Source: Grimontia sedimenti (lineage in GTDB: Bacteria; Pseudomonadota; Gammaproteobacteria; Enterobacterales; Vibrionaceae). From it: a stretch of 64,000 nucleotides of DNA. The stretch lies in NCBI RefSeq assembly GCF_011045095.1, contig NZ_JAALDL010000006.1, forward strand, positions 1 through 64,000, written 5' to 3'. Made by a program: the position numbers and the translations under genes. Shown here piece by piece: positions 44,546 through 53,139 of the stretch. How positions within the stretch are numbered: position 1 is the stretch's first letter; each line of letters opens with the position of its first letter. Under the pieces are notes generated by a model. That model searched no databases. It was given only the letters and a program-made list of their open reading frames with translations, and was not told the DNA's origin.

Positions 44546-45028
44546 ATGGCTCAATCAGCCTCAGTCGGCTTGCATGCCGCCGAAAGCTTCGATTCATCGA
44601 CGCTTTCTGATCATGATGTTCGCTTGAAACACAAACCATCCGTCCTGTTTCTTTGTGACGGTAAAGAGGGCTACTCCCTTGTAGCAGAGGCGATTCTGTC
44701 ACATAAGGCTGACAGCCACTTTGACAGCTTCAGTGCCTATACGAGTAACACTTGTGATGTCGCCACGGCCTGTCAGGCTTTAAGGCAATACAACATTGCC
44801 TGTTCAGATAAGCATTTCCGCCCTATCGAAGCCTACAGCCGCAATAATGTGGATTATTTGATTGCGTTAAATCCCGCTTCGGTTCAATCAGGCAAACCTC
44901 TGCCGAAGTATGAAAAGTTTATTCCGTGGGATATTACTGAGGGCGGGGAGTCGAGCGACCGACAGAAAGCGATAAAGTACATCAACGACCAGATAAACTA
45001 TTTTCTGTCTGTCTACCTGTATCGTTGA
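44546..45028 (+). CDS. Low-molecular-weight phosphatase/ArsC-like protein with degenerate active loop
   Basis: A 160-residue protein. After a ~30-residue leader, PSVLFLCDGKEGYSLVAEAI matches the start of the LMW protein-tyrosine phosphatase/arsenate reductase fold (usual form VLFLCTGNSCRSQMAEAIL). Cys37 is kept, but the P-loop Arg is replaced by Tyr43, so CX5R is broken. The later VDYLIALNPASV and FIPWDIT fit the same fold, where a D-P acid would be expected. It is probably inactive as a phosphatase and perhaps binds an anion or partner. It is divergent from pstS across a 371-bp region with a Pho-like box, hinting at a link to phosphate status. Confidence 0.6.
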   Translation: MAQSASVGLHAAESFDSSTLSDHDVRLKHKPSVLFLCDGKEGYSLVAEAILSHKADSHFDSFSAYTSNTCDVATACQALRQYNIACSDKHFRPIEAYSRNNVDYLIALNPASVQSGKPLPKYEKFIPWDITEGGESSDRQKAIKYINDQINYFLSVYLYR

Positions 45029-45041
45029 TTTGCTCGTTTCT

Positions 45042-46088
45042 TTAGGCGGGCTCTTGAAGGAGAGTATCGCTGTCGATAGATTCAAAGCGGTTTCGGCCGC
45101 TACTTTTCGCTTGATAAAGCATGCGGTCAGCGCGGGAAACTAAGTTGGCAATCACGCGCTCCGGGTTAACCCGTTCTTTTCCATCAAACGCGAAGTAGCA
45201 GATCCCCATACTAGCCGTAACGGGTTTGCTACCTGCTTCAATCGCGTTAAGACTTAATTGGATGCGTTTGCACACACGCTCTACTTGCTCGACATCAACA
45301 TCTTCCAACCAAAGCAAAAACTCTTCGCCGCCATACCGACCCACAAAATCATAGTTTCTGAGTACGGTTTTGAGCGCATTACCAACCCCTTCCAATACCT
45401 TGTCACCAAACTGATGGCCAAAGGTATCGTTAATCTGTTTGAAGTGGTCGAGGTCCAACAACACCATCGCCCCTTTTGAAGCCTTACGACTGAGATTGTT
45501 GATTCGCGAATCGATGTGTTCAAAAAGATGGCGTCGGTTTGGTAGCCCGGTCAGTGGGTCTGAGCGAACCAGTGCTTCCAATTTCGCATTGAGGTTTTCC
45601 AGTTCTTCTTGTTGAAGTTTGCGCGCAAATTCCACTTCTAGCCAGCTCGCCATGAGGCACAAAGAGTCGATATCAATTTCACGGAATTTACGGGGGTAAG
45701 GTTCTGGACTGGTGAAGTTCAATGTACCCTGCACTTTGTTGTTCACTCTGATAGGGATGCCGATGTAAGACTCCAAACCAAACTCTTTATATGCAGGATG
45801 ATTTCCCAGTAACTCTGTTTCACCTACGTTTTCAATGGCAATCGGGCCGTCAGCTTCGAGTGTTACCCAGCAATAGGAAAGATCATAAGAAAAGGAGTCA
45901 CCTGCATTAAGCGGAACACTCTCAGGACAAACCACGTTACGAACCAGATACGTATTCCCGTCAATCAGCGACAAAATACCAATATCCAGATTGAACCGCT
46001 CCAAGCCCATTCTGATAAGCTCATGGATTTGATGGTCCAATCCCTTCTCGTAATCGTTGGTGATCTGATAGATCCGGCGGATCACCAT
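45042..46088 (-). CDS. GAF-GGDEF diguanylate cyclase
   Basis: A 348-residue cytoplasmic protein with a GAF sensor domain (about 15-165, ESYIGIPIRVNNKVQGTLNF) and a GGDEF domain (about 175-340) with SDPLTGLPNRRHLFEHID, LDLDHFKQINDTFGHQFGD and the intact active site GGEEF. An RNYD inhibitory site lies five residues before it. It should make cyclic di-GMP with feedback inhibition. A paralogue of the same architecture lies next to it. Confidence 0.9.
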   Translation of the reverse strand: MVIRRIYQITNDYEKGLDHQIHELIRMGLERFNLDIGILSLIDGNTYLVRNVVCPESVPLNAGDSFSYDLSYCWVTLEADGPIAIENVGETELLGNHPAYKEFGLESYIGIPIRVNNKVQGTLNFTSPEPYPRKFREIDIDSLCLMASWLEVEFARKLQQEELENLNAKLEALVRSDPLTGLPNRRHLFEHIDSRINNLSRKASKGAMVLLDLDHFKQINDTFGHQFGDKVLEGVGNALKTVLRNYDFVGRYGGEEFLLWLEDVDVEQVERVCKRIQLSLNAIEAGSKPVTASMGICYFAFDGKERVNPERVIANLVSRADRMLYQAKSSGRNRFESIDSDTLLQEPA

Positions 46089-46208
46089 TCGCTTTCAGAC
46101 ATTCCCAAAATACACATCCCCTGCGTAGATACTCAACTTAAAGCATATACCGTGGGTTATGTGTTAACCACCTGAATTATCGAATATTGAAGGATAAAGC
46201 ATAGTGAA

Positions 46209-47315
46209 TCACAGCGATGTTATGGTCACCGGACGCCTAGACGCTGACATGGCACAGTTACGTCCGTTTACCTTCGCTTCCGTCAGCGCATTGTGAGCAA
46301 GGTTGATCAACTTGTCCACGGCGCGGTCATAGGGGATTTGTTTTTCACTGTCGCTCCGGAAAGCACAATAACCGATGCTGATGGTCACCGGTTTATTGTC
46401 AATTGAGCACTGCGCGACACCTTCCGACATCCGCTCGCACACTTTTACCACTTCCGATTGCAAGGTGTCCGGCAACCAAACCAGGAACTGCTCACCGCTG
46501 TATCTTGCCACGTAATCGTAGTTTCGAACGGCCTGACGCAACGCAGTCGCGGCGCCTTTTAATATCCTATCGCCTTCTTCATGCCCGTGTTTTTCATTGA
46601 TCGCGTGGAAATTATCGATATCAACCAATGCAATCGCGCCTTCCCCATCTCGCCTTATCAGCTGATTCAGCTCTCTATTTAGATAATCAAACAGCGCCCC
46701 GCGGCTTGGCAGTTCTGTCAGGAGATCCACCTGCTGCAAGTTTTCGAGACGCTCACTGAGTTGACGGTAAGATTCACGCGCTCCGTTAAGCTCCGCGCGG
46801 TATTCCTCATTCTCCAGTTTGATTTCCAAAATTCCTGCTAATAACGTCAAGATGCCTTCGTTATCCGGGTTTGCGCTGCCGTCGGCATCTGCCACTACAC
46901 TCAGTGTTCCCCACACTGCACCGCCAAAACGGATCGCCACTCCCCAATAGGCCTCTGGCAGTCGATTAACGCCGGGATGACCTGAGAGCTTTTCATTCTT
47001 TCTGGTGTCTGGAGCCATGAGAGGCGTTTCCATACCCGCGGTCACACTGCAAAACGTACTACCTAAGGCCACCACATCTCCTGCTTTTTTCGAGACCACA
47101 TTGCCATTCGAATAGCATTCCACGACTTCCAATTCGAGATTGTCGATACGGGAAAAGCAGGCGCAATCTGCGTCAAATTGCCACGTAGCGATTTGCAGCA
47201 ACTCCCTGACCCACTCAGAAAAATCGAGATCTTTTCGTCGAGTCAGATGTTGAATACGCCCAACGATATTGGTAGGAACAACGGACATTTCAGTTTCGGA
47301 AGCGTGAGATGACAT
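46209..47315 (-). CDS. GAF-GGDEF protein with altered active-site motif (SGEQF)
   Basis: A 368-residue protein with a GAF domain (about 20-175, FCSVTAGMETPLMAPDTRKN, WGVAIRFGGAVWGTLSVVAD) and a GGDEF domain (LLTELPSRGALFDYLN, LVDIDNFHAINEKHGHEEGD). The active-site motif is SGEQF instead of GGEEF, with an RNYD I-site before it. The Ser is tolerated in some active enzymes, but the Gln replaces a normally conserved Glu. It may be weakly active or a c-di-GMP receptor. It shares layout with the next gene, so the two are likely tandem paralogues. Confidence 0.87.
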   Translation of the reverse strand: MSSHASETEMSVVPTNIVGRIQHLTRRKDLDFSEWVRELLQIATWQFDADCACFSRIDNLELEVVECYSNGNVVSKKAGDVVALGSTFCSVTAGMETPLMAPDTRKNEKLSGHPGVNRLPEAYWGVAIRFGGAVWGTLSVVADADGSANPDNEGILTLLAGILEIKLENEEYRAELNGARESYRQLSERLENLQQVDLLTELPSRGALFDYLNRELNQLIRRDGEGAIALVDIDNFHAINEKHGHEEGDRILKGAATALRQAVRNYDYVARYSGEQFLVWLPDTLQSEVVKVCERMSEGVAQCSIDNKPVTISIGYCAFRSDSEKQIPYDRAVDKLINLAHNALTEAKVNGRNCAMSASRRPVTITSL

Positions 47316-47403
47316 GGCAGTACCTTGTTCAATTGCCTTATAAAAACAAATAGCACAGCAAACGATATACGCTCATTTCTTTGACAAGTGTTTCGATATG
47401 AAA

Positions 47404-48897
47404 TCACTCCGGTCGCACATGCACGGCAAGTATCCGCTTGCTCTCTTTTTTCACCTCCGCACGTTTTTTCCAGCTCCATAATCTGTCTCGAGCTGCTTTT
47501 GATGCGCCATCAAGCTCGATACATGGCTCTGGATAATCCCCTGCTTCACCGATTCGGATGCCGTACATTTGCTGTTCCAGCGGCGTTAACAACCAAGGCT
47601 CGAACACTAAAGGCGGGGGGAGTTTCTTCAACTCGGGCAACCAGCGGTGAATAAATGAGGCCTCAGGGTCGTGCTCCTGTGACTGTTTGGTCGGGTTGTA
47701 AATCCGAATGGTATTCGTGCCTGTCACGCTTGCCTGCATTTGAAACTGGGCGTAATGAATGCCGGGCTCAAAGTCCAAAAAGAGACTCGCCAGATGTTTT
47801 ACACCCCAACGCCAGTCAATATTGAGGTGATGGCAAAGGAAACTGACCAGCATAGAGCGCATACGAAAATTGATGTAGCCCGTGGCATGAAGGCAGCGCA
47901 TACAGGCATCCACCAGCGGATAGCCTGTCGTTCCTTGCATCCAACACGCTAAATCCTTGATGACGTCTACATCTTTTCTATAGGGAAACGCTTCATAGCC
48001 ACGGTTAACATGGCGAAACTCCATCTCGCATTCACTCTCAAATTTTTGAATGAAATGGCAGTGCCAGTGAAACCGTGATGACAGCGCGCTCAATGACCGT
48101 CGCCATCCCGGTTCATTCCAATGTTGTAATAAAGTCTGGTAGACCTCCCGCACACTGATGTTTCCCCACGCGAGATACGGCGAGAGTCGGGAGCAATGGT
48201 TGCGACTTTCTGCAGGCTTGGAGATTTTGAACGCGTACGACTTCCCCCGCCCCTCGTAGAAACTGTTTAGCGTTTTCCACGCCAAGGTGGGACCGCCCGT
48301 CTGCATCCCCCGTTGTTTACTTTGCCAGGTTGCTGGTGGCACAAATTCTGGCAGGTGGGCAGATTGGACGTTAATAAACGCAGCGGCTTCAAGATTCGGT
48401 GTGACGACAGGAGCGCGCATAATTTTGTCCCACGCTTTGTCCCATCCTTCACGGCTGATTGCCCCACGTTTTACCGCGCCGGTTTGATATTCCTGCCAGT
48501 CTATCGCTTGTTCTTCACACCACTTCGCTACCTCTTTGTCCCGGGTGAACGTCTTCATTAACCCCGTTTCCTCGTGGGAATAGAGGGTTTTAATCTTGAA
48601 CTGGGTATGAAGAGATGAAAACGCCTCAATACATCCGCTCCGTACCACCAGCACTTTGCCGCCAAAAGGCGCAAGTTGTTGGTTCAGATCCTCCAGCGAT
48701 TGCCATACAAACCGCCAATGGCGTTCTGAGTAATGTTCATCCTCAAGCAGTATCGGTTCATATATATAGAGAAGCAGGACAGGTAAACCCGATGCTATCG
48801 CCGCCTGTAATGGCGCATGGTCAGTCAGACGCAAATCGCGTTTGAACCAGACTAGACTGATAGCATCTCGGTTTTGGGTTGGTGATGAAGGCATCAA
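47404..48897 (-). CDS. DNA photolyase/cryptochrome family protein
   Basis: A 497-residue flavoprotein. The N-terminal antenna domain starts ISLVWFKRDLRLTDHAPLQA. The C-terminal FAD domain has SRLSPYLAWGNISVREVYQT, FHWHCHFIQKFE, TGYPLVDACMRCLHATGYIN and RMRSMLVSFLCHHLNIDWRW. These helices bind FAD for light-driven repair of pyrimidine dimers or light sensing. Class cannot be settled from motifs alone; it is not obviously the standard E. coli-type PhrB, and ends in a basic, Trp-containing tail. It is monocistronic and divergent from a ferredoxin gene. Confidence 0.87.
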   Translation of the reverse strand: MMPSSPTQNRDAISLVWFKRDLRLTDHAPLQAAIASGLPVLLLYIYEPILLEDEHYSERHWRFVWQSLEDLNQQLAPFGGKVLVVRSGCIEAFSSLHTQFKIKTLYSHEETGLMKTFTRDKEVAKWCEEQAIDWQEYQTGAVKRGAISREGWDKAWDKIMRAPVVTPNLEAAAFINVQSAHLPEFVPPATWQSKQRGMQTGGPTLAWKTLNSFYEGRGKSYAFKISKPAESRNHCSRLSPYLAWGNISVREVYQTLLQHWNEPGWRRSLSALSSRFHWHCHFIQKFESECEMEFRHVNRGYEAFPYRKDVDVIKDLACWMQGTTGYPLVDACMRCLHATGYINFRMRSMLVSFLCHHLNIDWRWGVKHLASLFLDFEPGIHYAQFQMQASVTGTNTIRIYNPTKQSQEHDPEASFIHRWLPELKKLPPPLVFEPWLLTPLEQQMYGIRIGEAGDYPEPCIELDGASKAARDRLWSWKKRAEVKKESKRILAVHVRPE

Positions 48898-49076
48898 GTC
48901 ATCAGGGTTAAGGGTTTCGTCTTTTTACGCACTCCAACACACGTTCGATCTGCTCTTATGGCGAGAAACGCCGATGAATTCGAAATATCAAGGTGTTGAA
49001 TCTACGCTTTTATTAGGGTCTGTTGACCTTAGAACTTACAAACTGATTTGAAATGACGGCTTTTCGGAGACTGACT

Positions 49077-49361
49077 ATGCCTAAAGTGACGTTCGGCAAA
49101 ACCGGAAACAGTGTTGAGCTTTCTAGCGGCAGTTCGCTGATTGACTTGGAAGATACAGGTGAAAGTGAAGTGCCTTTTGGCTGTCGCTCTGCGGCTTGCG
49201 GCACCTGCTTGATTGATGTCGAGTCTGGCATGAATAATCTCGCCCCCCGCACCGAGGAAGAGCAAGATCTTCTTCATGACCTCGATATGGATGGCGACAA
49301 GCGCCGACTAGCATGCCAATGCGTCATTTATGGTGATATCACCATCACCCCACTGAACTGA
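49077..49361 (+). CDS. 2Fe-2S ferredoxin
   Basis: A 94-residue plant-type ferredoxin. The cluster cysteines are in PFGCRSAACGTCLIDV and RLACQCVIYGD. It is acidic and soluble. GGAG lies eight bases before the ATG at 49077. A monocistronic electron carrier; its partner enzyme is not evident, though a flavoprotein photolyase/cryptochrome gene is divergent from it. Confidence 0.9.
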   Translation: MPKVTFGKTGNSVELSSGSSLIDLEDTGESEVPFGCRSAACGTCLIDVESGMNNLAPRTEEEQDLLHDLDMDGDKRRLACQCVIYGDITITPLN

Positions 49362-49494
49362 AACTCTCCGCCCAAAGAAAAATGTGCATGTGTGTTTGAT
49401 CTAAGCCGCATGCACGCGGTTCGAATGAGGTAGAATTCCACCCGTCTCTGGGCTTGCTGCCCGAATAGCACTCCATTTCAATGAAGGTTCTCGC

Positions 49495-50196
49495 GTGATA
49501 TCCAAACTGCCCAAATGGGTCGAGTACGGCGCTTTTGTTCTTGCGCTGACAGCCGGTTATGTCAATGGCATTGGTTTGCTCGGTTTTGAGCATCAAGCCA
49601 TCTCGCATTTATCGGGAACGGCGACATTGATTGGTACGGATATCATCAACAGTCATCCGGTGAAACTCGTACATTTGCTTTGCATTCTTGCGGGCTTTTT
49701 CGGTGGCGCCCTGCTCTCTGGCTTGATCCTGAAAGACGGCACCTTATCGCTGGGGCGTCGCTATGATTTTCTTCTGCTTGTAGAAGCAGCATTGCTGCTC
49801 GGTGCTATTTACCCAATGAGCCAGAACACGGTGTATGGTTTGTACTTCGCCGCTGCAGCTTGTGGCATCCAGAATGGCTTGGTCACCAGTTACAGTGGTG
49901 CAATTGTGCGTACCACACACATCACGGGGATCATCACTGATTTGGGATTGATGTTTGGGGCATGGCTGAGAGGACAGCCTCTCAATCAACGCAAACTGGT
50001 TTTGTTTATCGTAATTGCGGTTGGGTTTATCTTTGGCGGCACTCTAAGTGCCATTCTGTTTCCCATATTGCAAGAAAAAGCCTTTGTACTTCCTGCCCTG
50101 GTCTGCGTCATGTTGGCCTTTATCTATCGCATTCATATGAGAAGAGCGAGGATTCACCTTAAATCTATCGCTCCCAATCAGCAGGCGCGAGATTGA
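49495..50196 (+). CDS. DUF1275 (YoaK-like) membrane protein
   Basis: A 233-residue polytopic membrane protein with about six or seven helices. AFVLALTAGYVNGIGLLGF near the N-terminus, SHLSGTATLIGTDI and FAAAACGIQNGLVTSYSGAI plus RTTHITGIITDLGLMFGAWL are characteristic of DUF1275, whose function is not established. Its 3' end overlaps the convergent GGDEF gene by 19 bp. Confidence 0.85.
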   Translation: MISKLPKWVEYGAFVLALTAGYVNGIGLLGFEHQAISHLSGTATLIGTDIINSHPVKLVHLLCILAGFFGGALLSGLILKDGTLSLGRRYDFLLLVEAALLLGAIYPMSQNTVYGLYFAAAACGIQNGLVTSYSGAIVRTTHITGIITDLGLMFGAWLRGQPLNQRKLVLFIVIAVGFIFGGTLSAILFPILQEKAFVLPALVCVMLAFIYRIHMRRARIHLKSIAPNQQARD

Positions 50197-51029
50197 CGGC
50201 GAAATTTGGCTTTATACATTTCACCGTCTGCACGGTTTAGTAGTTCATCGATATTGGCATCGGCTTTCACGTTTACAAATCCGATGCTGACATCCACACC
50301 ATAATCAGTAATGCCAGTGCAAAGTGAAGCCGACAACGCACCCAGGTCATGCTCATTTTTACTGAATGCCACAAACTCATCCCCGCCAACACGAAACGCG
50401 GCCTGCGACCCAAATGTCGATGACAAGTTTTGACCAAAGATTTTCAGCACTTTATCGCCGATTTTATGGCCGTGGGTATCGTTACACTGTTTGAATTTAT
50501 CAAGATCAAAGTAGTAAAGGCGATGGGTGATCAACCCAAGTTTGGAGAACCGCTCAAAGCAGGCACGACGGTTACCTAACTGCGTAAGCTCATCCAAGCG
50601 GGCATCTTTGTACAGCTTGGCCCGCAGTGATTTATTCGCTGCCGCTTCACCATTGAGCTGCGCGATCATTTTTTCACCGGCGACGGTCTGCTTTAGGAAG
50701 CCATAAGAAATCAACACCATGCCCATAATGGTTAGGCTGGTATCAAGATAAAGCACCTTGAACTTTTCACTACTGACCACTTCATCAAGCACATCAAAGA
50801 GATTGCCTAAGCCGTAGACCAGCCAGCCGATCCACAACCAAGTTGCCATGCGCATGCTTTTATAGCGAAAACATTCGAATGCCACGGACAGGCCAATGCC
50901 TAAGCCAATGATTTCCTCATAAATGCCGGCATCTTCTTTGATGGCAATGGTGTCGACAAACACCATTAATGTGGCGAGGATCATCCAAATAACCAAATGG
51001 TACAGCCAACGTGTTGAAATTCGATTCAA
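50178..51029 (-). CDS. Membrane-bound diguanylate cyclase (GGDEF)
   Basis: A 283-residue protein with about four or five N-terminal membrane helices (LVIWMILATLMVFVDTIAI, IIGLGIGLSVAFECF, MATWLWIGWLVYGLGNLFDV) and a C-terminal GGDEF domain (DELTQLGNRRACFERF, FDLDKFKQCNDTHGHKIGD, active site GGDEF). No RxxD I-site is present five residues before the motif (sequence QAAFRV), so product inhibition may be absent. Third GGDEF gene within 6 kb. Confidence 0.9.
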   Translation of the reverse strand: MNRISTRWLYHLVIWMILATLMVFVDTIAIKEDAGIYEEIIGLGIGLSVAFECFRYKSMRMATWLWIGWLVYGLGNLFDVLDEVVSSEKFKVLYLDTSLTIMGMVLISYGFLKQTVAGEKMIAQLNGEAAANKSLRAKLYKDARLDELTQLGNRRACFERFSKLGLITHRLYYFDLDKFKQCNDTHGHKIGDKVLKIFGQNLSSTFGSQAAFRVGGDEFVAFSKNEHDLGALSASLCTGITDYGVDVSIGFVNVKADANIDELLNRADGEMYKAKFRRQSRAC

Positions 51030-51256
51030 ACCGCCCTCCTGGTTACTTTTTGATCGATTTGGGCGATTTTAAAAGAAACTGGATGCAAACTCCCATTCGA
51101 ATTCATTGATTCGAGAAGTGACTCGTAACCGTCAGCTAACACTATTGACAGTTTTATCATTTAAAAATCGGGAAAATCTTGAACACGTACAAGTAAACTA
51201 AGATGGCTTTATGCCATAGTGAGCCTTTTCGGCTAAATCACGCACAAGGACGCAGT

Positions 51257-52525
51257 ATGAAAGACGAAACTCTCTCCATCCACGCTGGCTACCAGACGGA
51301 TCCAACAACAAAATCGGTCGCCACGCCGATCTACCAAACCGTCGCCTATGAGTTTGACAGCGCACAGCACGGTGCTGATCTGTTCAACCTTGAGGTACCC
51401 GGCAACATCTATACCCGAATCATGAATCCAACCAATGACGTACTGGAACAGCGTATGGCTGCGTTGGAAGGTGGTCTGGCATCACTGGTTGTGAGTGCGG
51501 GCAGTGCAGCGATCAACTATGCGATCCTGACACTGGCTGAGTCTGGCGACAATATTGTCTCCACGCCACAGCTTTATGGAGGCACTTATACCCTTTTCGC
51601 GCACATGCTGCCGAGACAAGGCATTGAAGTGAAATTCGCCAAAGACGACAGTCCTGAATCTCTGGCTGAACTTATCGATGACAACACCAAAGCGGTTTAC
51701 TGTGAAAGTATCGGTAACCCGGCGGGTAACATTGTCGATCTTGGCCGAGTGGCAGAACTGGCTCACGCGAAAGGCGTACCAGTTATCGTGGATAACACAG
51801 TAGCAACGCCAGTGCTTTGCAAGCCTATCGAACACGGCGCAGATATCGTGGTGCACTCTCTGACCAAATACATTGGCGGTCACGGCACCACTCTCGGTGG
51901 TGTGATTGTTGATTCCGGCAAATTCCCTTGGGCACAACACAAAGAACGTTTCCCGGTGTTTAACCAGCCAGAGCCTTCCTATCACGGTGTGGTGTATACC
52001 GAGGCGTTTGGTGAAGCTGCCTTTATTGGCCGCGCACGTACCGTACCGCTGCGCAACACAGGTTCCGCGCTGTCGCCTATGAATGCCTTTATGCTGATGC
52101 AAGGTTTGGAAACCCTGCCACTTCGCATGGAGCGTCACGTAGAGAATGCGCTGAAAGTCGCGGAATACCTGAAAGGTCACGAGAAAGTGAGTTGGGTCAG
52201 CTATGCCGGTCTCCCAGAATCTGAGCACCATGAACTGGCGCAGAAGTACATGGATGGCAAACCTTCGGCAATTCTGTCTTTCGGTCTGAAAGATGGCTAC
52301 GACGCAGGTGTTCGTTTCTACGATGCGCTGGGTCTGTTCAAGCGTTTGGTGAACATTGGTGATGCGAAGTCTCTGGCATGTCACCCTGCTTCAACCACTC
52401 ACCGCCAGCTGAGCGTGGAAGAGCAAGCGCAAGCAGGCGTTTCGCCGGAAATGATCCGTCTATCAGTCGGTATCGAACATATCGACGATATCATTGCGGA
52501 TTTGGAGCAAGCGCTGAACGCGTAA
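51257..52525 (+). CDS. metY: O-acetylhomoserine sulfhydrylase
   Basis: A 422-residue PLP enzyme of the Cys/Met metabolism family. It makes homocysteine from O-acetylhomoserine and sulfide. The PLP lysine lies in VVHSLTKYIGGHGTTLGG, cofactor contacts are in YTRIMNPTNDVLEQR and VSAGSAAINYAI, and the C-terminal SLACHPASTTHRQL and IRLSVGIEHIDDII are typical. I chose ATG 51257, with AAGGA six bases upstream; the frame is open further up without family similarity. Single gene with its own terminator. Confidence 0.93.
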   Translation: MKDETLSIHAGYQTDPTTKSVATPIYQTVAYEFDSAQHGADLFNLEVPGNIYTRIMNPTNDVLEQRMAALEGGLASLVVSAGSAAINYAILTLAESGDNIVSTPQLYGGTYTLFAHMLPRQGIEVKFAKDDSPESLAELIDDNTKAVYCESIGNPAGNIVDLGRVAELAHAKGVPVIVDNTVATPVLCKPIEHGADIVVHSLTKYIGGHGTTLGGVIVDSGKFPWAQHKERFPVFNQPEPSYHGVVYTEAFGEAAFIGRARTVPLRNTGSALSPMNAFMLMQGLETLPLRMERHVENALKVAEYLKGHEKVSWVSYAGLPESEHHELAQKYMDGKPSAILSFGLKDGYDAGVRFYDALGLFKRLVNIGDAKSLACHPASTTHRQLSVEEQAQAGVSPEMIRLSVGIEHIDDIIADLEQALNA

Positions 52526-52540
52526 ACCCAATTCACGCCA

Positions 52541-52578
52541 AAAAAGCCCGCTATACGTCCGTATCGCGGGCTTTTTAT
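52541..52578. terminator. Bidirectional terminator between metY and the partner gene
   Basis: A run, GCCCGCTATACG-TC-CGTATCGCGGGC, T run. A long stem with A and T tracts on the two sides, serving both convergent genes. Confidence 0.92.
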
Positions 52579-52596
52579 TTTTCAGACACTCTGCAG

Positions 52597-53139
52597 TTAG
52601 GGTTTCTCATGGCGACTGAACAGCACAGGAGCATTATTGATGCTGTTCAGCATGAAGGTGTTGTCATCCAGCCAGTGGATATCCTGGCTTTGGTTGAAGG
52701 TTTGATGGATAACATTCTTCACAATCTCTAAGCCATAGGCTTCGAATGTGCTGTTTTCTACTGGCTCCCATTCATCCATAAAGGTCGTTTTCAGAATCAG
52801 TCTGTCACCATCAATCAACCACTCGCCGTTGTTCAACAAGTAATAGGTTTCACTGTTACCGTCTTTCACCGCGGTGTAGGAAAATTGGAAACTTGCTGAA
52901 TAGGTGTTGTCACTGTTAAACACCACATTTCCAGACCAGTTTGCATCGATGTTGCCTTTCACCCCTTCCAGCACAACCCGCTCGCCATCGTTGTTAAGGA
53001 AGTAATGTGATTCAAAAGCCCATTTGTCTCTGGTCAGTGCGCGCTTGGTGCCAAAAACAGATTCAATCACAGCTGAAAAACCTAAAAAGGAAATCAGGAA
53101 AACAATGAAGTAAGACAGCCACTTCTTCACAGCTTGCAT
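52597..53139 (-). CDS. Membrane-anchored partner of a ToxR-like regulator (VtrC/TcpH/ToxS-like position)
   Basis: A 180-residue protein with one N-terminal membrane helix (WLSYFIVFLISFLGFSAVIE) and a periplasmic beta-rich domain with repeated strand patterns such as GNVVFNSDNTYSASFQFSYT, GEWLIDGDRLILKTTFMDEW and WLDDNTFMLN, reminiscent of a lipocalin-like barrel. I recognise no close family. Its start overlaps the end of the ToxR-like gene by 13 bp. That arrangement, one small anchored partner directly after a ToxR-type regulator, is that of ToxR/ToxS, TcpP/TcpH and VtrA/VtrC. A role in stabilising or sensing for the regulator is inferred. Confidence 0.65.
   Translation of the reverse strand: MQAVKKWLSYFIVFLISFLGFSAVIESVFGTKRALTRDKWAFESHYFLNNDGERVVLEGVKGNIDANWSGNVVFNSDNTYSASFQFSYTAVKDGNSETYYLLNNGEWLIDGDRLILKTTFMDEWEPVENSTFEAYGLEIVKNVIHQTFNQSQDIHWLDDNTFMLNSINNAPVLFSRHEKP

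Noticed and set aside
51030-51256. SAM riboswitch or MetJ operator upstream of metY
   Set aside because: I could not find AGACGTCT-type MetJ repeats or a riboswitch core in this stretch.
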